Position numbers and translations under genes: made by a program | NCBI GenBank assembly: GCA_041751095.1 | Contig: JBGSYC010000181.1 | Span: forward strand, 1-64,000 | Direction of reading: 5' to 3' | DNA: 64,000 nt | Source: JADCRZ01 sp041751095 | Lineage (GTDB): Bacteria > Bacteroidota > Bacteroidia > Chitinophagales > Chitinophagaceae | Notes under the pieces: model-generated | What the model was told of the DNA's origin: nothing | Seen by the model: only the letters and a program-made list of their open reading frames with translations | The model's database searches: none | Shown: in pieces, positions 1-8,585 of the stretch | Numbering within the stretch: the stretch's first letter is position 1 | Layout: every line of letters starts with the position of its first letter

Positions 1-197
1 CTTTGTTTTACTAAGTCATTTATCCGGATCGCAAGAGCTTTCTTTTGATCGATTTCTGGTAAATCTTCAAGTGACCCGAGATGAAGAATTGTTTGATGAC
101 GAACTGTACTATCATAGCGATAACTTTCACATAAGCGATAGCTTTTTATTCGCTCACCAGTAGTTTTGTTTGTTTTGAAAATAACTTTCAAAAACAT
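1..197 (-). CDS. IS1634-type transposase, N-terminal part (cut by left edge)
   Basis: The reading frame opens at an ATG at 195-197 on the minus strand and runs open to the window edge. The first 65 residues begin MFLKVIFKTNKTTGERIKSY and continue with RLCESYR and RHQTILHLGSL. This N-terminus (conserved Tyr/Arg block, then 'RT/QTILxLG') is typical of IS1634-family DDE transposases. The catalytic core would lie outside the window, so activity cannot be judged. Terminal inverted repeats could not be fixed; the element end probably lies between 198 and about 270, where a purine-rich stretch occurs. Its neighbours are broken accessory genes, which fits a mobile-element-rich strip. Confidence 0.78.
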   Translation of the reverse strand, partial: MFLKVIFKTNKTTGERIKSYRLCESYRYDSTVRHQTILHLGSLEDLPEIDQKKALAIRINDLVKQ

Positions 198-352
198 TTA
201 CTAAAACTATACTAAAAAATAAAACACAGCTAAGGGCCAAGGGGGGACTACAAGCAACTTCGAAAAAAGTAGGCATTGATTTTCAATACATAAGGAATTT
301 TACCTTATCCAAAAAGCCCGCATTTTAACAAATTTCAACTCCAATTTAACAT

Positions 353-942
353 TTGAAGGTTTTTCGCCTGCAATGTGGGTTAAGTGATCCAGAGCGTCTT
401 CATAAAAATCTGGACCATCAACAACGTGTTATTAACACTCGTGATTTATTCAAATTCTTCTACGAACGAGATGAGTTAAACAAAAGTGCCACTCCTACAT
501 GGTTTTATATTTCTGCCATTACGATCAGTGAATTAAGGAAAATTCAAAGTGATGAATTAGTTGAGGAACTGATAAATATATTGAGTTGCGGCAACGTGAC
601 ATTTGTTGATTATACAAAAGAAACTGCGCAGTTTTTACAAAAGAATTATACTAATTTTCTTCCCTCTAATCAATTAAAGGAGCTTTTGGTTGCACTGGAA
701 AAAGACTTAGTACTCGGAGCCGCTACAGCCCGAAAGTGGATACAGGATGATCTAAAAATTGCAGCTACGCAAAGGTCCTTAAAAGGATAGATGCTCTTCT
801 AACGGGAGATATCAAAACGTTCATCCCTATTGCAAAAGCAATGGATCTTAATGTTTATTACACCAAAGATTTACCAAGGGATATGTTTAATGCTCTCGAT
901 ACAAAGAAAATATTCTATTATCGATGGCATAAAGTTATATAA
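353..942 (+). pseudogene. PIN-domain protein, frameshifted
   Basis: An open frame runs from a TTG at 353 to a TAG at 788-790. The protein clearly continues in the -1 frame (codons from about 763, TAA at 940-942), giving AKVLKRIDALLTGDIKTF and then IPIAKAMDL. The pairing of an acidic 'DDLKIAA' patch with a 'LLTGDIKTF' strand is the late-acidic-residue signature of PIN nuclease folds, which usually act as VapC-like RNases or their relatives. The N-terminus lacks the expected 'DTN' first acidic strand; residues 1-15 look scrambled, so it may carry a second lesion. No antitoxin gene sits beside it. It is read as a decayed gene; a one-base consensus error is the alternative. Confidence 0.55.
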
Positions 943-1047
943 CCATGGACCAGCCCGATTACAAATCCTCTACCGAATACATTAATTCTGATGGCAAGAC
1001 TACTTCCCGTTAGCTAAATTACTTCCAAAAGGAAATGACGAATAAGG

Positions 1048-1251
1048 GTGCAGATAGTGTACCTGAGCAGCGACAGCCTTAAAGTTATAAAAGGTTTTCG
1101 AGTAGATGTAATTGGACCCAAGTCAACAGCGGAGGCATGGTATAGGCATACTGATGGGACACCGATGTTGGAAACACAAAGGCAACGATTTTACACGAAG
1201 GATTGGTTTCCGATCGAGGCAGATTCTATTATATTTACCAAAAAATTCTAA
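1048..1251 (+). CDS. hypothetical 67-residue protein
   Basis: This is a short open frame from a GTG start to a TAA at 1249-1251. The translation has ordinary soluble composition (central patch ETQRQRFYTKDWFP) and no recognisable motif, signal peptide or membrane segment. No convincing ribosome binding site was seen, and another short frame (945-1016) lies just upstream. It sits in the decayed strip beside the tRNA, so it may be a remnant of a longer gene. I do not recognise a family. Confidence 0.3.
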   Translation: MQIVYLSSDSLKVIKGFRVDVIGPKSTAEAWYRHTDGTPMLETQRQRFYTKDWFPIEADSIIFTKKF

Positions 1252-1263
1252 TTGGTACCTTAC

Positions 1264-2171
1264 CTAATTGATACGGTGTACTGGAGTTTTAAAGCGATGA
1301 CCTAATCGCTTTGCAATTACCGAATCAGCATACAGGATCAGCTTTTTAATATTAGCGCCCTTCCAGACTACCATGAATTCTAAATAATTTTGGACAGTGT
1401 TGCCCAGTGCCGCAGTGCCACTATTAATACCAATCAGTTTGAATTTATTGACCTGACCTTGATACTTGCCGGCATTATCTACGAAACCGTCAGTGTACGA
1501 AAAAAAGACCGGGGACCCTGATGATCCCGGCCGGCTCTGCGCTTGGATATAAATCACAGGTAGTCGAGCATCGAAGTAAATAGAATTTGTCATTGGATCC
1601 GTAGCGATAAAACCAGTCATGGTAAGCGGCAATCCATATTCCGACGTCATCATTAAGGGGAAACCCACTATAGAGACTTTATCACCTAGTGTCTCGGTAA
1701 TATCCGTGTCGAATGATTCTATTTCGATAGGTCTTGATATAGCTTTGACGGGTAAATCCAGAAGTGGTAATAATATGTAATCACACAAAAATTTTTTTTC
1801 AAAGTATCCCATGATATACAGCGGAATACCAGATTGAGTGTTTAATCATATGTCGAGTCAACAAATCTCCCTAATTCCCTTGTCTGAAACCTTATTGTTA
1901 AGGATTTATTGAATACTCTTCTTTTTCGTACCGTGTTTGTTGGGCTATATCGATTTGCATTTATAACGTGGTAATTTGTAAGTAGATAGAAAGCGCCCTT
2001 GTTATTTACCATAAATGCAGTTCCGGACGAAATCGGCGTACCATTATCATTGAATGTTACTTGGATTGCAGTAAAATTTATCTCATTAAAACTTAATTGC
2101 TTCAATTGTGAAGAACCTTTTATAGAGCAGAAGAAAAGAAAGATAACAATTAGCCCATTTTTAATATTCAT
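1264..2171 (-). pseudogene. secreted trypsin-like serine protease, single frameshift
   Basis: The first part (2171 down to 1842) starts with a signal peptide (MNIKNGLIVIFLFFCSIKGS) and carries LLTNYHVI, the catalytic His of trypsin/HtrA-like folds. It stops at 1842-1844. The downstream part continues in another frame from about 1845, reading LNTQSGIPLYI, then CDYILLPL (candidate catalytic Asp) and RPGSSGSPVF, the nucleophile Ser with its oxyanion-hole glycines. All three catalytic elements are therefore present but split by one indel near 1845, beside a short A run. The product would be an extracytoplasmic peptidase of about 300 residues without a PDZ domain. It is either a recent pseudogene or a consensus error. 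Confidence 0.7.
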
Positions 2172-2346
2172 TTTTACTCATTTTTTCTATTGTCTTCTTT
2201 GCTCGCTGTTACTGGATGTTCCAGAATTGCGGATCTATCTTTTCAGAGAGATAATATTTTAAGCGGTACCCTGAGTACCGTATATGGGCATATATAGCTG
2301 TTTTCTTACCCACTTCCGTCCGGGTCAAAAAAAATGAGGCTTCCAT
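2172..2346 (-). pseudogene. tyrosine integrase, N-terminal remnant
   Basis: From the ATG at 2344-2346 the minus strand encodes 45 residues starting MEASFFLTRTEVGKKTAIYA, then RYSGYRLKYYLSEKIDPQFWN, and hits TAA at 2209-2211. After the stop the same frame continues QRAKKTIEKMS. This is the arm-binding N-terminus of Bacteroidota phage-integrase-like tyrosine recombinases, where 'F/YxLSEKIxPxxWNxxxQRAKK' is typical. The SAM-like and catalytic domains are gone, replaced by the protease gene that starts at 2171. It lies directly downstream of the 3' end of a tRNA-Val gene in the same orientation, the usual place for an island integrase. Confidence 0.72.
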
Positions 2347-2519
2347 TAAATTAAAATTTGAACACCTTAAAGATACAAACTATAAGCTTGCGGGAACACC
2401 TGTAGGAACAAATTGCTTTACTAAACTTTACTAAGGTTTTTCACATTTCATCCACAATTAAGACTGGATAAGCCTTTTGGCTTAGCAATTTGTAAAGATT
2501 CGAAAAGTAAGATAAGAAG

Positions 2520-2594
2520 TGAACTGCGCCGGGCTCGAACCGGCGACCCCTACCCTGTCAAGGTAGTGCTCTGAACCAACTGAGCTAGCAGTCC
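2520..2594 (-). tRNA. tRNA-Val, anticodon GAC
   Basis: The reverse strand from 2594 folds as a cloverleaf. The acceptor stem GGACTGC pairs with GCAGTTC with one G-U pair. The D arm is GCTC..GAGC. The anticodon stem CTACC/GGTAG has the loop TTGACAG, so the anticodon is GAC and reads Val GUC codons. The T arm is GCCGG-TTCGAGC-CCGGC. No CCA is encoded. The plus-strand text 'CTGTCA' may suggest Asp at first sight, but it is the complement. The truncated integrase at 2172-2346 follows its 3' end. Confidence 0.9.
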
Positions 2595-2732
2595 GAAATA
2601 CATATCGTTTACAAAATACAAAAAAATGAAGCACTAATACGATCCCGTCAAAGATATAAAGGCAAATTTCGATCCGGGTTCAAATTACAACGGAAAGCAC
2701 AACTTTCAAATTGAAAATCATTGCCGCGAAAT

Positions 2733-3953
2733 TTATAAGCCTCTTTGATTGAGTTCTTTTTTGATGAGGGCCAGTTCCCTGCCGGTATGCCCGCTTAAAG
2801 AACTGTTTTCGTTGGCACGCCTTAATAAGTAGGGGATCACATCCCGGATAGGGCCAAACGGCAAATATTTGCTTACCGAGAATCCTGCTTTTGCGAGGTT
2901 AAAGGTTATGTTGTCGCTCATTCCATATAATTGCGAAAAGTGAACATGCGGATGATTGAAAGAAAGTTCCTTTTCTTCAAGCAACAGGGTAGCATACCGG
3001 TTGCTGGCTTCATTATGCGATGCTACGATGATGGCAATGTTTGCGAGGTCATTAATGCAGAATTTAAGCGCATCATTATAATCCCTGTCACACGCAGCTT
3101 TATCCGCATGAATTGGGGAAGGGTAATTGTTTGCGCGGGCCCGCAGCCTTTCTTTTTCCATGTATGCGCCCCGGACAAGCTTGGCGCCCAGAATAAATTC
3201 TTTACGTGCCGCTTCTGCCGCGCTATCCTTCAAAAATTGTAAACGGTCGTGGCGATACAGCTGGATGGTATTGTATACAACCGCCGACGTACCATTATAT
3301 TTTGACATCATCTGCATGGTAAGGGCATCTACAGGATCTTGTATCCAGGTTTCCTCCGCGTCTACAAGCACGCCTACTTTTCGGGATGAGGCAATGCTAA
3401 TGATTCTTTCCATGCGCTCAACGACCCTGTTCCATTCTGACCTTTCGTCGTTATTTAGAGCCTGCAGCATTACAGTCCCTTCTACACCGCTTTTTGATGT
3501 TGCGGCCCTATCGAGTTTCTCGAGCAAACCAAAACGGGCAAAGCCCGTTACTTTGATACTCATGAAAGGGATGTTAGGCTGCGTCGCGGCATAATTAATC
3601 ACCCTTATAAATTCTTTGCACGCCTGATCAAAACTGTGTTCGCCTGTTTTTCCTTCCACCCCATAGTCCAAAATTACGTCTACGTTATAATTCTTCAGCC
3701 TGGCAGCTACTTTCGACGTTTCTTCCAGCGTCTCTCCTCCAACAAACTGTTCGAAGATCGTGTTGCGGATTATACCACTGACGGGCAATCCCATCTTTAT
3801 TGCCCAGGGTGTTATCAGTGTTCCAAGCTTAACAAGCCAGCCAACATCCATAGCTGAAAATAAAATGCCAGCCTTTCTTAATGCTTTATTGCTTTTGTAA
3901 GCAAAGGCATATTCCGTATTGTCAAATGAAATAACCGGACGGATATAGGTCAT
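2733..3953 (-). CDS. proline dehydrogenase
   Basis: This FAD enzyme oxidises L-proline to delta-1-pyrroline-5-carboxylate, the first step of proline breakdown, and passes electrons to the quinone pool. The 406-residue length fits stand-alone PRODH proteins of Bacteroidota, which lack the PutA dehydrogenase domain. Motifs on the beta/alpha barrel are FMSIKVTGFARFGL, LVDAEETWIQDP, AKLVRGAYMEKER and, near the C-terminus, FGPIRDVIPYLLRRANENSS with the substrate-binding arginines. On the minus strand a perfect TAnnTTTG-like box (TATTTTTG) lies 6 bases before the ATG, so the transcript may be nearly leaderless. The partner P5C dehydrogenase is not in the window. Confidence 0.93.
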   Translation of the reverse strand: MTYIRPVISFDNTEYAFAYKSNKALRKAGILFSAMDVGWLVKLGTLITPWAIKMGLPVSGIIRNTIFEQFVGGETLEETSKVAARLKNYNVDVILDYGVEGKTGEHSFDQACKEFIRVINYAATQPNIPFMSIKVTGFARFGLLEKLDRAATSKSGVEGTVMLQALNNDERSEWNRVVERMERIISIASSRKVGVLVDAEETWIQDPVDALTMQMMSKYNGTSAVVYNTIQLYRHDRLQFLKDSAAEAARKEFILGAKLVRGAYMEKERLRARANNYPSPIHADKAACDRDYNDALKFCINDLANIAIIVASHNEASNRYATLLLEEKELSFNHPHVHFSQLYGMSDNITFNLAKAGFSVSKYLPFGPIRDVIPYLLRRANENSSLSGHTGRELALIKKELNQRGL

Positions 3954-4052
3954 ACTGCAAAAATAGCAAAGCGTTCAGGTCTGTAGTGTTAAAACAGCAG
4001 CAGTAATGTAAAGTTGCACGTACGTCAGAGAAAAATCATAGAACGGCTGCTG

Positions 4053-5033
4053 TCAGTGCTTCAAAGCCCTCTTTTTTATCATCCCTCCCTTTGTATCTTT
4101 TACGCTGCTCATCACCACAAAAGCTAATGGGTCAATTTTTTCGATTTCCGCATATAGCCGGGATATTTCCAGACGGGTTATTACGGTATAAATGATGTCG
4201 AGATCCATCGTTGCCTCACCGCGTTTCCCAAAACCTCTCCTCCCCTTATATACGGTAACTCCTCTCCCCAGGATCTCACCCACCATTCGCCTGATCTCTT
4301 CATGCTTGGGAGAAATGATTGTTACACCGGTGTATTCCTCAATCCCTTCAATAATAAAATCAACCATTTTTGATGCAGACAGGTAAGTAAGAATGGAATA
4401 CAAAGCAGTTTCTATATTTAAAATATACGCTGCTACTGAAAATATCAGAATATTGATAATAAGGATAACGTCTCCAATGGTGATGCCGATCTTCCTGCTT
4501 AATGAAATGGCCAGAACTTCTGTGCCGTCGATTACGCCTCCGCCCCTCACCGAAAGTCCTATGCCTGTACCAAGGAAGAATCCGCCAAAGATAGCGACCA
4601 GCAACTTGTCGCTGGTGATCATCTGAAAAGGTACAAAAGCCACAACCAGGGCAAGTCCGATGATGCCTAAGGCAGTTTTCAGCGCGAACGTCCGCCCAAT
4701 GGTTTTTGCGCCAATGATGATGAAGGGCATATTTACGACAACAAGGAAAATAGATAACGGTATACCAGTAATTTCCGTAGCCAGCAGGGATATACCGGTT
4801 GCACCTCCGTCAATAAAGCGGTTGGGTAATAAAAACCCTTTAAGGCCGAATGCAGCGGAAAATATCCCGGCGGCAATTAAAAAAAAGTCTTTTATCCCCG
4901 TTAAGATGGTGACTCTTGCAACCCTGAACGCTTTAGCCTGCCCATACCTGGAAAGTGGCTTTATTCCTTCTTTTACTCTTTTCTTACCGGTGCCGGCGGC
5001 ATTTATGACAATTTGATTAAAAAAAGGATTCAT
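4053..5033 (-). CDS. YitT family membrane protein
   Basis: The protein has 326 residues with an N-terminal multi-helix membrane domain (about residues 50-215, containing GLKGFLLPNRFIDGGATGIS and GGGVIDGTEVLAIS) and a C-terminal cytosolic DUF2179 domain (about 220-305, with EYTGVTIISPKHEEIR and DLDIIYTVITRLEISRL). That order defines the YitT/DUF161 family. The transport substrate is not known with confidence. I chose the ATG at 5033; an in-frame TTG at 5069 would add 12 residues but is less likely. The gene diverges from the photolyase-like gene, with about 120 bp between them. Confidence 0.87.
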   Translation of the reverse strand: MNPFFNQIVINAAGTGKKRVKEGIKPLSRYGQAKAFRVARVTILTGIKDFFLIAAGIFSAAFGLKGFLLPNRFIDGGATGISLLATEITGIPLSIFLVVVNMPFIIIGAKTIGRTFALKTALGIIGLALVVAFVPFQMITSDKLLVAIFGGFFLGTGIGLSVRGGGVIDGTEVLAISLSRKIGITIGDVILIINILIFSVAAYILNIETALYSILTYLSASKMVDFIIEGIEEYTGVTIISPKHEEIRRMVGEILGRGVTVYKGRRGFGKRGEATMDLDIIYTVITRLEISRLYAEIEKIDPLAFVVMSSVKDTKGGMIKKRALKH

Positions 5034-5113
5034 AAAAAGGTCTTTATTCAAAATAATTAAAAAAAGCAAGGCTGCCTAATTCATTATCTATACACCTGCT
5101 TATGCATGATGAT

Positions 5114-5140
5114 TTTGTGAACAAACCGGAAAATATTTTG
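5114..5140 (+). promoter_or_regulatory. candidate Bacteroidota promoter for the photolyase-like gene
   Basis: TTTG at 5114-5117 and TATTTTG at 5134-5140, separated by 16 bases, resemble the -33 TTTG and -7 TAnnTTTG boxes of the Bacteroidota primary sigma factor. The ATG follows 14 bases later, so the leader would be very short. The assignment rests on sequence likeness only. Confidence 0.35.
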
Positions 5141-5154
5141 TTCTCAAAGTCGTC

Positions 5155-6663
5155 ATGGAATCGGTCACGTTAGTATTTCCCCATCAGCTATTCAAAGCCC
5201 ATCCCGCGCTCAGTAGAGAGAGGCCTGTGTATTTGATTGAAGAAGAATTATTTTTTAACCAGTATAGTTTCCATAAACAAAAGCTGGTGCTGCACAGGGC
5301 TTCGATGAAAATGTACGAGCAATATTTAGGGCAGAAACAATTTTCGGTGCACTATATTGAAGCGCGTGACAAAAACTCCGACATCAGGCAATTGCTTTTG
5401 CTGCTGGCGAGCCAGGGTGTTAAAGCGCTGCATTATGCCGACGTTGCAGATAACTGGCTCGAAAAAAGAATTCGCGTGAGTGCCGGCAAAGCCTTACTGA
5501 AAGTGATTCATTACACCACTCCGAATTTTCTTAATACGTTAACCGGCGTGACCAATTTCTTTTCAAAAAAGAAAACATACTTTCAAACAGACTTTTATAT
5601 CTGGCAGCGCAAAGAACGTAAAATTTTAGTGGATGCGTATCTGAAACCCCAGGGCGGAAAATGGAGTTATGATGCTGAAAACAGGATTAAGTACCCTAAG
5701 CGTGAATTGCCGCCGTCTATCGCGTTACCGGCAGAAAACGTGTTTGTGAAAGAAGCAAGGGCTTATGTGCAACAGCATTTTCATGAGAATTATGGCTTGG
5801 TGGATGGTGATCTGCAGAAAGGTAACAATGGCTTTTATCCGGTTACCTTCGAGGAAGCTGAACAATGGCTTGAAAATTTTCTAAGGACGCGTTTGCATAA
5901 ATTTGGCGTATACCAGGACGCGATGGTGGGCACTGAAAACTTTCTACACCATTCTGTGCTGACCCCTATCCTGAATATTGGTTTATTAGACCCGCTTGAA
6001 GTCATCACAAAAACAATGGAGGCTGCAGCGAAGTATGATGTTCCGTTAAATTCGCTCGAGGGCTTTACACGCCAGGTTATCGGATGGAGGGAATTTATCC
6101 GGATCGTTTATGAAAGAGAGGGAAGCAGTCAGCGTACCAGAAATTTCTGGGGATTTACAAGGAAGATTCCGGCGGCTTTCTGGACGGGCACTACGGGAAT
6201 TGTTCCGGTAGATACGGTTATCCATAAAATTCTGAAAACGGCCTATTCTCATCATATAGAACGGCTGATGGTTATGGCTAACTTTATGTTGTTGTGTGAA
6301 TTTGATCCCGATGAAGTTTACCGTTGGTTTATGGTAATGTATATTGATAGCTATGACTGGGTAATGGTTCCCAACGTTTACGGGATGACGCAGTTTGCGG
6401 ATGGGGGTTTGATGGCTACGAAGCCCTATATCAGCGGAAGCAATTACCTGATGAAAATGGGTGATTTCAAAAAAGGGCCATGGCAGCAGGTATGGGATGG
6501 GCTTTTCTGGCGGTTTATGCATGTAAACAGGGACTATTTCGGGAAAAATGCGAGGTTGAGAATGCTCTTAAATACTTTCGACAAAATGCCACAAGAAAAG
6601 CGTGACAGCCATATACTGTGTGCGGAGAACTTTTTGGCAAGCCTTGACCAGCAAAACCTATAA
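5155..6663 (+). CDS. photolyase-related (DPRP / FeS-BCP type) flavoprotein lacking the usual Fe-S cysteines
   Basis: The 502 residues span an N-terminal Rossmann-like DPRP domain (TLVFPHQLF at the start, LHYADVADNWLEKR) and a helical FAD domain. The FAD domain contains SLEGFTRQVIGWREFIR, the block RLMVMANFMLLCEFDPDEVY, and DSYDWVMVPNVYGMTQFADG, all typical of the bacterial (6-4) photolyase / CryB group (PhrB). In that group a 'YCxxC...ACPF' loop before the last helices gives three of the four [4Fe-4S] ligands. Here the same place reads GDFKKGPWQQVWDGLFWRF with no Cys, and the whole protein has only two Cys. It may repair UV photoproducts or act as a blue-light sensor. It stands alone, with a hairpin over its stop codon. 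Confidence 0.85.
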   Translation: MESVTLVFPHQLFKAHPALSRERPVYLIEEELFFNQYSFHKQKLVLHRASMKMYEQYLGQKQFSVHYIEARDKNSDIRQLLLLLASQGVKALHYADVADNWLEKRIRVSAGKALLKVIHYTTPNFLNTLTGVTNFFSKKKTYFQTDFYIWQRKERKILVDAYLKPQGGKWSYDAENRIKYPKRELPPSIALPAENVFVKEARAYVQQHFHENYGLVDGDLQKGNNGFYPVTFEEAEQWLENFLRTRLHKFGVYQDAMVGTENFLHHSVLTPILNIGLLDPLEVITKTMEAAAKYDVPLNSLEGFTRQVIGWREFIRIVYEREGSSQRTRNFWGFTRKIPAAFWTGTTGIVPVDTVIHKILKTAYSHHIERLMVMANFMLLCEFDPDEVYRWFMVMYIDSYDWVMVPNVYGMTQFADGGLMATKPYISGSNYLMKMGDFKKGPWQQVWDGLFWRFMHVNRDYFGKNARLRMLLNTFDKMPQEKRDSHILCAENFLASLDQQNL

Positions 6664-6711
6664 GGTTCCCAACCTTATAGGTTCACAACCTTAAAGGTTG
6701 GCGGCCTTATA
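6655..6711 (+). repeat. nested palindromes over the photolyase-like stop codon
   Basis: AACCTATAAGGTT (6655-6667) and its exact complement AACCTTATAGGTT (6671-6683) form a 13-bp stem with a CCC loop. The stop codon TAA (6661-6663) lies inside the stem. A second palindrome, CAACCTTAAAGGTTG, follows at 6686-6700, and CCTTATAG recurs near 6704. There is no strong T run directly after, so it may be a dispersed palindromic repeat that also works as a terminator or 3' stabiliser. Confidence 0.65.
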
Positions 6712-6739
6712 GCTCTGAGTTCTTTTCTTATTTTTATAG

Positions 6740-7837
6740 ATGCTTATAACGCACACTGAAATTTATAAATTCAGCATACCCATGCATCCGTTTACCATCG
6801 CTACAGGTACAATGGATTATGCACAGAACACTTTTATCCGCATCCATACCGACGCAGGTTTCTACGGAGTAGGTGAATGTTCAGCTTTCCCGATGATAGC
6901 AGGTGAAACACAGGCTACATGTTTCGAAATGGCAAAAGATTTTGCCGCCTTATGGAAAGGGAAAGATGCTTTGCAAATCAGGGAACGCATGAACGAATTA
7001 CATGCCTTCACGGCTTTCAACACCACCATCAAGAGCGCTTTCGATATAGCCCTTTTTGATATTGCTGCTAAAACTTCCGGTCAGCCGCTTTATCAGTTTC
7101 TGGGCGGCACCCGCAAAGAAATGGAAACAGATCTTACCATCGGGCTTGGTACGCCTGAACATATGGCGGAGACCGCGGTTGAATATGTTAACAAGGGAGT
7201 AAGAATCATAAAAATCAAGCTGGGTAAAGACGCCATACAGGATGTTCTCATCGTAAAGAAGATCAGGGAGGCAGTAGGTGAAAACATCATCCTGCGCATA
7301 GATGCCAACCAGGGATGGCAATACGACGCCGCAGTTTACGCCCTGAGCAAACTCGGGCAATATGATATCCAGTTTTGCGAACAGCCCATGCGGTATTGGG
7401 ACGATGACAAATTACCTGAACTAAGGAAATTATCTCCTGTTCCGATCATGGCAGACGAAAGTGTTTTTGATCATCATGACGCAACACGTCTGATCAACAC
7501 CGGTTCCTGCCAATATATAAATATAAAACTGGCCAAATCCGGCGGCATGCTTGAAGCCGGATTGATAAACACGGTAGCCGGCAAACACAACATCCCTTGT
7601 ATGATGGGCGGAATGCTGGAAAGCAGGGTAGCTTTATCTGCATTCGCTCATTTCGCTACCGCGCATGATAACATCATTTTCTATGATATGGATACCTGTA
7701 TGATCGGTCATACATGCGACCCCGTTACCGGGGGTGTAACCTATCGTGGTTTATTTTTAGATATCCCCGATACGCCGGGCATCGGAGCCGATGCCGATAA
7801 TGATTTCCTGAAAAATTGTTTCAGCACCATTGTGTAA
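6740..7837 (+). CDS. dipeptide epimerase, enolase superfamily (L-Ala-D/L-Glu epimerase-like)
   Basis: The 365 residues have the N-terminal capping domain (1-120) and an enolase-superfamily barrel. Catalytic elements in order are IIKIKLG (KxK base), RIDANQGW, FCEQPM and MADES (three Mg ligands) and INIKLAKSGG (second catalytic Lys). A late YDMDTCMIG gives the DxD motif that marks dipeptide epimerases, which bind the alpha-amino group of a dipeptide. The likely role is epimerisation of muropeptide-derived Ala-Glu or of other dipeptides during peptidoglycan recycling. The exact dipeptide cannot be read from sequence. It stands just upstream of the thioesterase gene, about 100 bp apart. Confidence 0.85.
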   Translation: MLITHTEIYKFSIPMHPFTIATGTMDYAQNTFIRIHTDAGFYGVGECSAFPMIAGETQATCFEMAKDFAALWKGKDALQIRERMNELHAFTAFNTTIKSAFDIALFDIAAKTSGQPLYQFLGGTRKEMETDLTIGLGTPEHMAETAVEYVNKGVRIIKIKLGKDAIQDVLIVKKIREAVGENIILRIDANQGWQYDAAVYALSKLGQYDIQFCEQPMRYWDDDKLPELRKLSPVPIMADESVFDHHDATRLINTGSCQYINIKLAKSGGMLEAGLINTVAGKHNIPCMMGGMLESRVALSAFAHFATAHDNIIFYDMDTCMIGHTCDPVTGGVTYRGLFLDIPDTPGIGADADNDFLKNCFSTIV

Positions 7838-7939
7838 TATCACCGGCCCGTCACACCCCATCATCTTAGCGATATACACGGTGTAGCCTATGCGTAAACG
7901 ATTCCGGCCGTACTGCCCTATCTTTACCAAAACTTAACC

Positions 7940-8461
7940 ATGGAACGGAAACAAAAAATTCCCGGAGATTCATTTGTTACCATGACAGAGATCGTGCTGC
8001 CAAACGATACCAATACGTTTACAAATCTAATGGGAGGGCGCCTGATGTACTGGATGGATATAGCAGCAGCCCTGGCAGCAATGAAACACTGCAACGCCCC
8101 TGTGGTTACCGCTTCCGTTGATAATATATCTTTTACATCGCCTATCCGGCTGGGTAATGTTGTGCATATTGAAGCTAAGGTGAGCAGGGCTTTTACATCA
8201 TCCATGGAGGTTCACATAAATGTCTGGGGCGAAGATGCCATCAACCAATTCAAATATAAAAGCAACGAAGCTTATTTTACTTTTGTAGCGCTCGACCCCG
8301 TTGGAAAACCCCTTACTGTACCGGCGCTTATACCCGAAACGGTGGAAGAACAAAGGCTGTTTGAAGGTGCGCTGCGGAGAAGGCAGGTGAGGCTTATCCT
8401 GGGAGGTAAAATGAAGCCCCAGGACGCTGGGGAACTAAAGGCGCTTTTTATCAATGAATAG
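7940..8461 (+). CDS. acyl-CoA thioesterase, hotdog fold (YciA/BACH type)
   Basis: This 173-residue single-hotdog protein hydrolyses acyl-CoA to free acid and CoA. Key segments are VLPNDTNTFTNLMGGRLMYW (the 'N..G..MGGxLM' substrate-side helix with its acidic MDIAAALAA continuation), VTASVDNISFTSPIRLGNVV and KSNEAYFTFVALD. This pattern is usual for cytoplasmic YciA-like thioesterases that form hexamers. The C-terminal 40 residues are basic and unconserved. It follows the dipeptide epimerase on the same strand, with no obvious functional link. Confidence 0.87.
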   Translation: MERKQKIPGDSFVTMTEIVLPNDTNTFTNLMGGRLMYWMDIAAALAAMKHCNAPVVTASVDNISFTSPIRLGNVVHIEAKVSRAFTSSMEVHINVWGEDAINQFKYKSNEAYFTFVALDPVGKPLTVPALIPETVEEQRLFEGALRRRQVRLILGGKMKPQDAGELKALFINE

Positions 8462-8585
8462 CGAACCGTGGAAACACGAATCCATCGTAAACACCAGGAT
8501 AATCTCCATGTTATATTAGAATACCGATTAATTGACTGAGACGCCGGACGGTGTCTATTAACGCAGTCTATTGATTGGTATCTTG

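Noticed and set aside
2520..2594. Reading the tRNA as tRNA-Asp because GTC appears in the given strand
   Set aside because: The gene is on the minus strand. The anticodon loop there is TTGACAG, so the anticodon is GAC (Val).
3127..3594. Long open frame on the plus strand inside proline dehydrogenase
   Set aside because: It is antisense to a clearly conserved enzyme, has low-complexity basic and Ser-rich translation, and shows no independent start signals.
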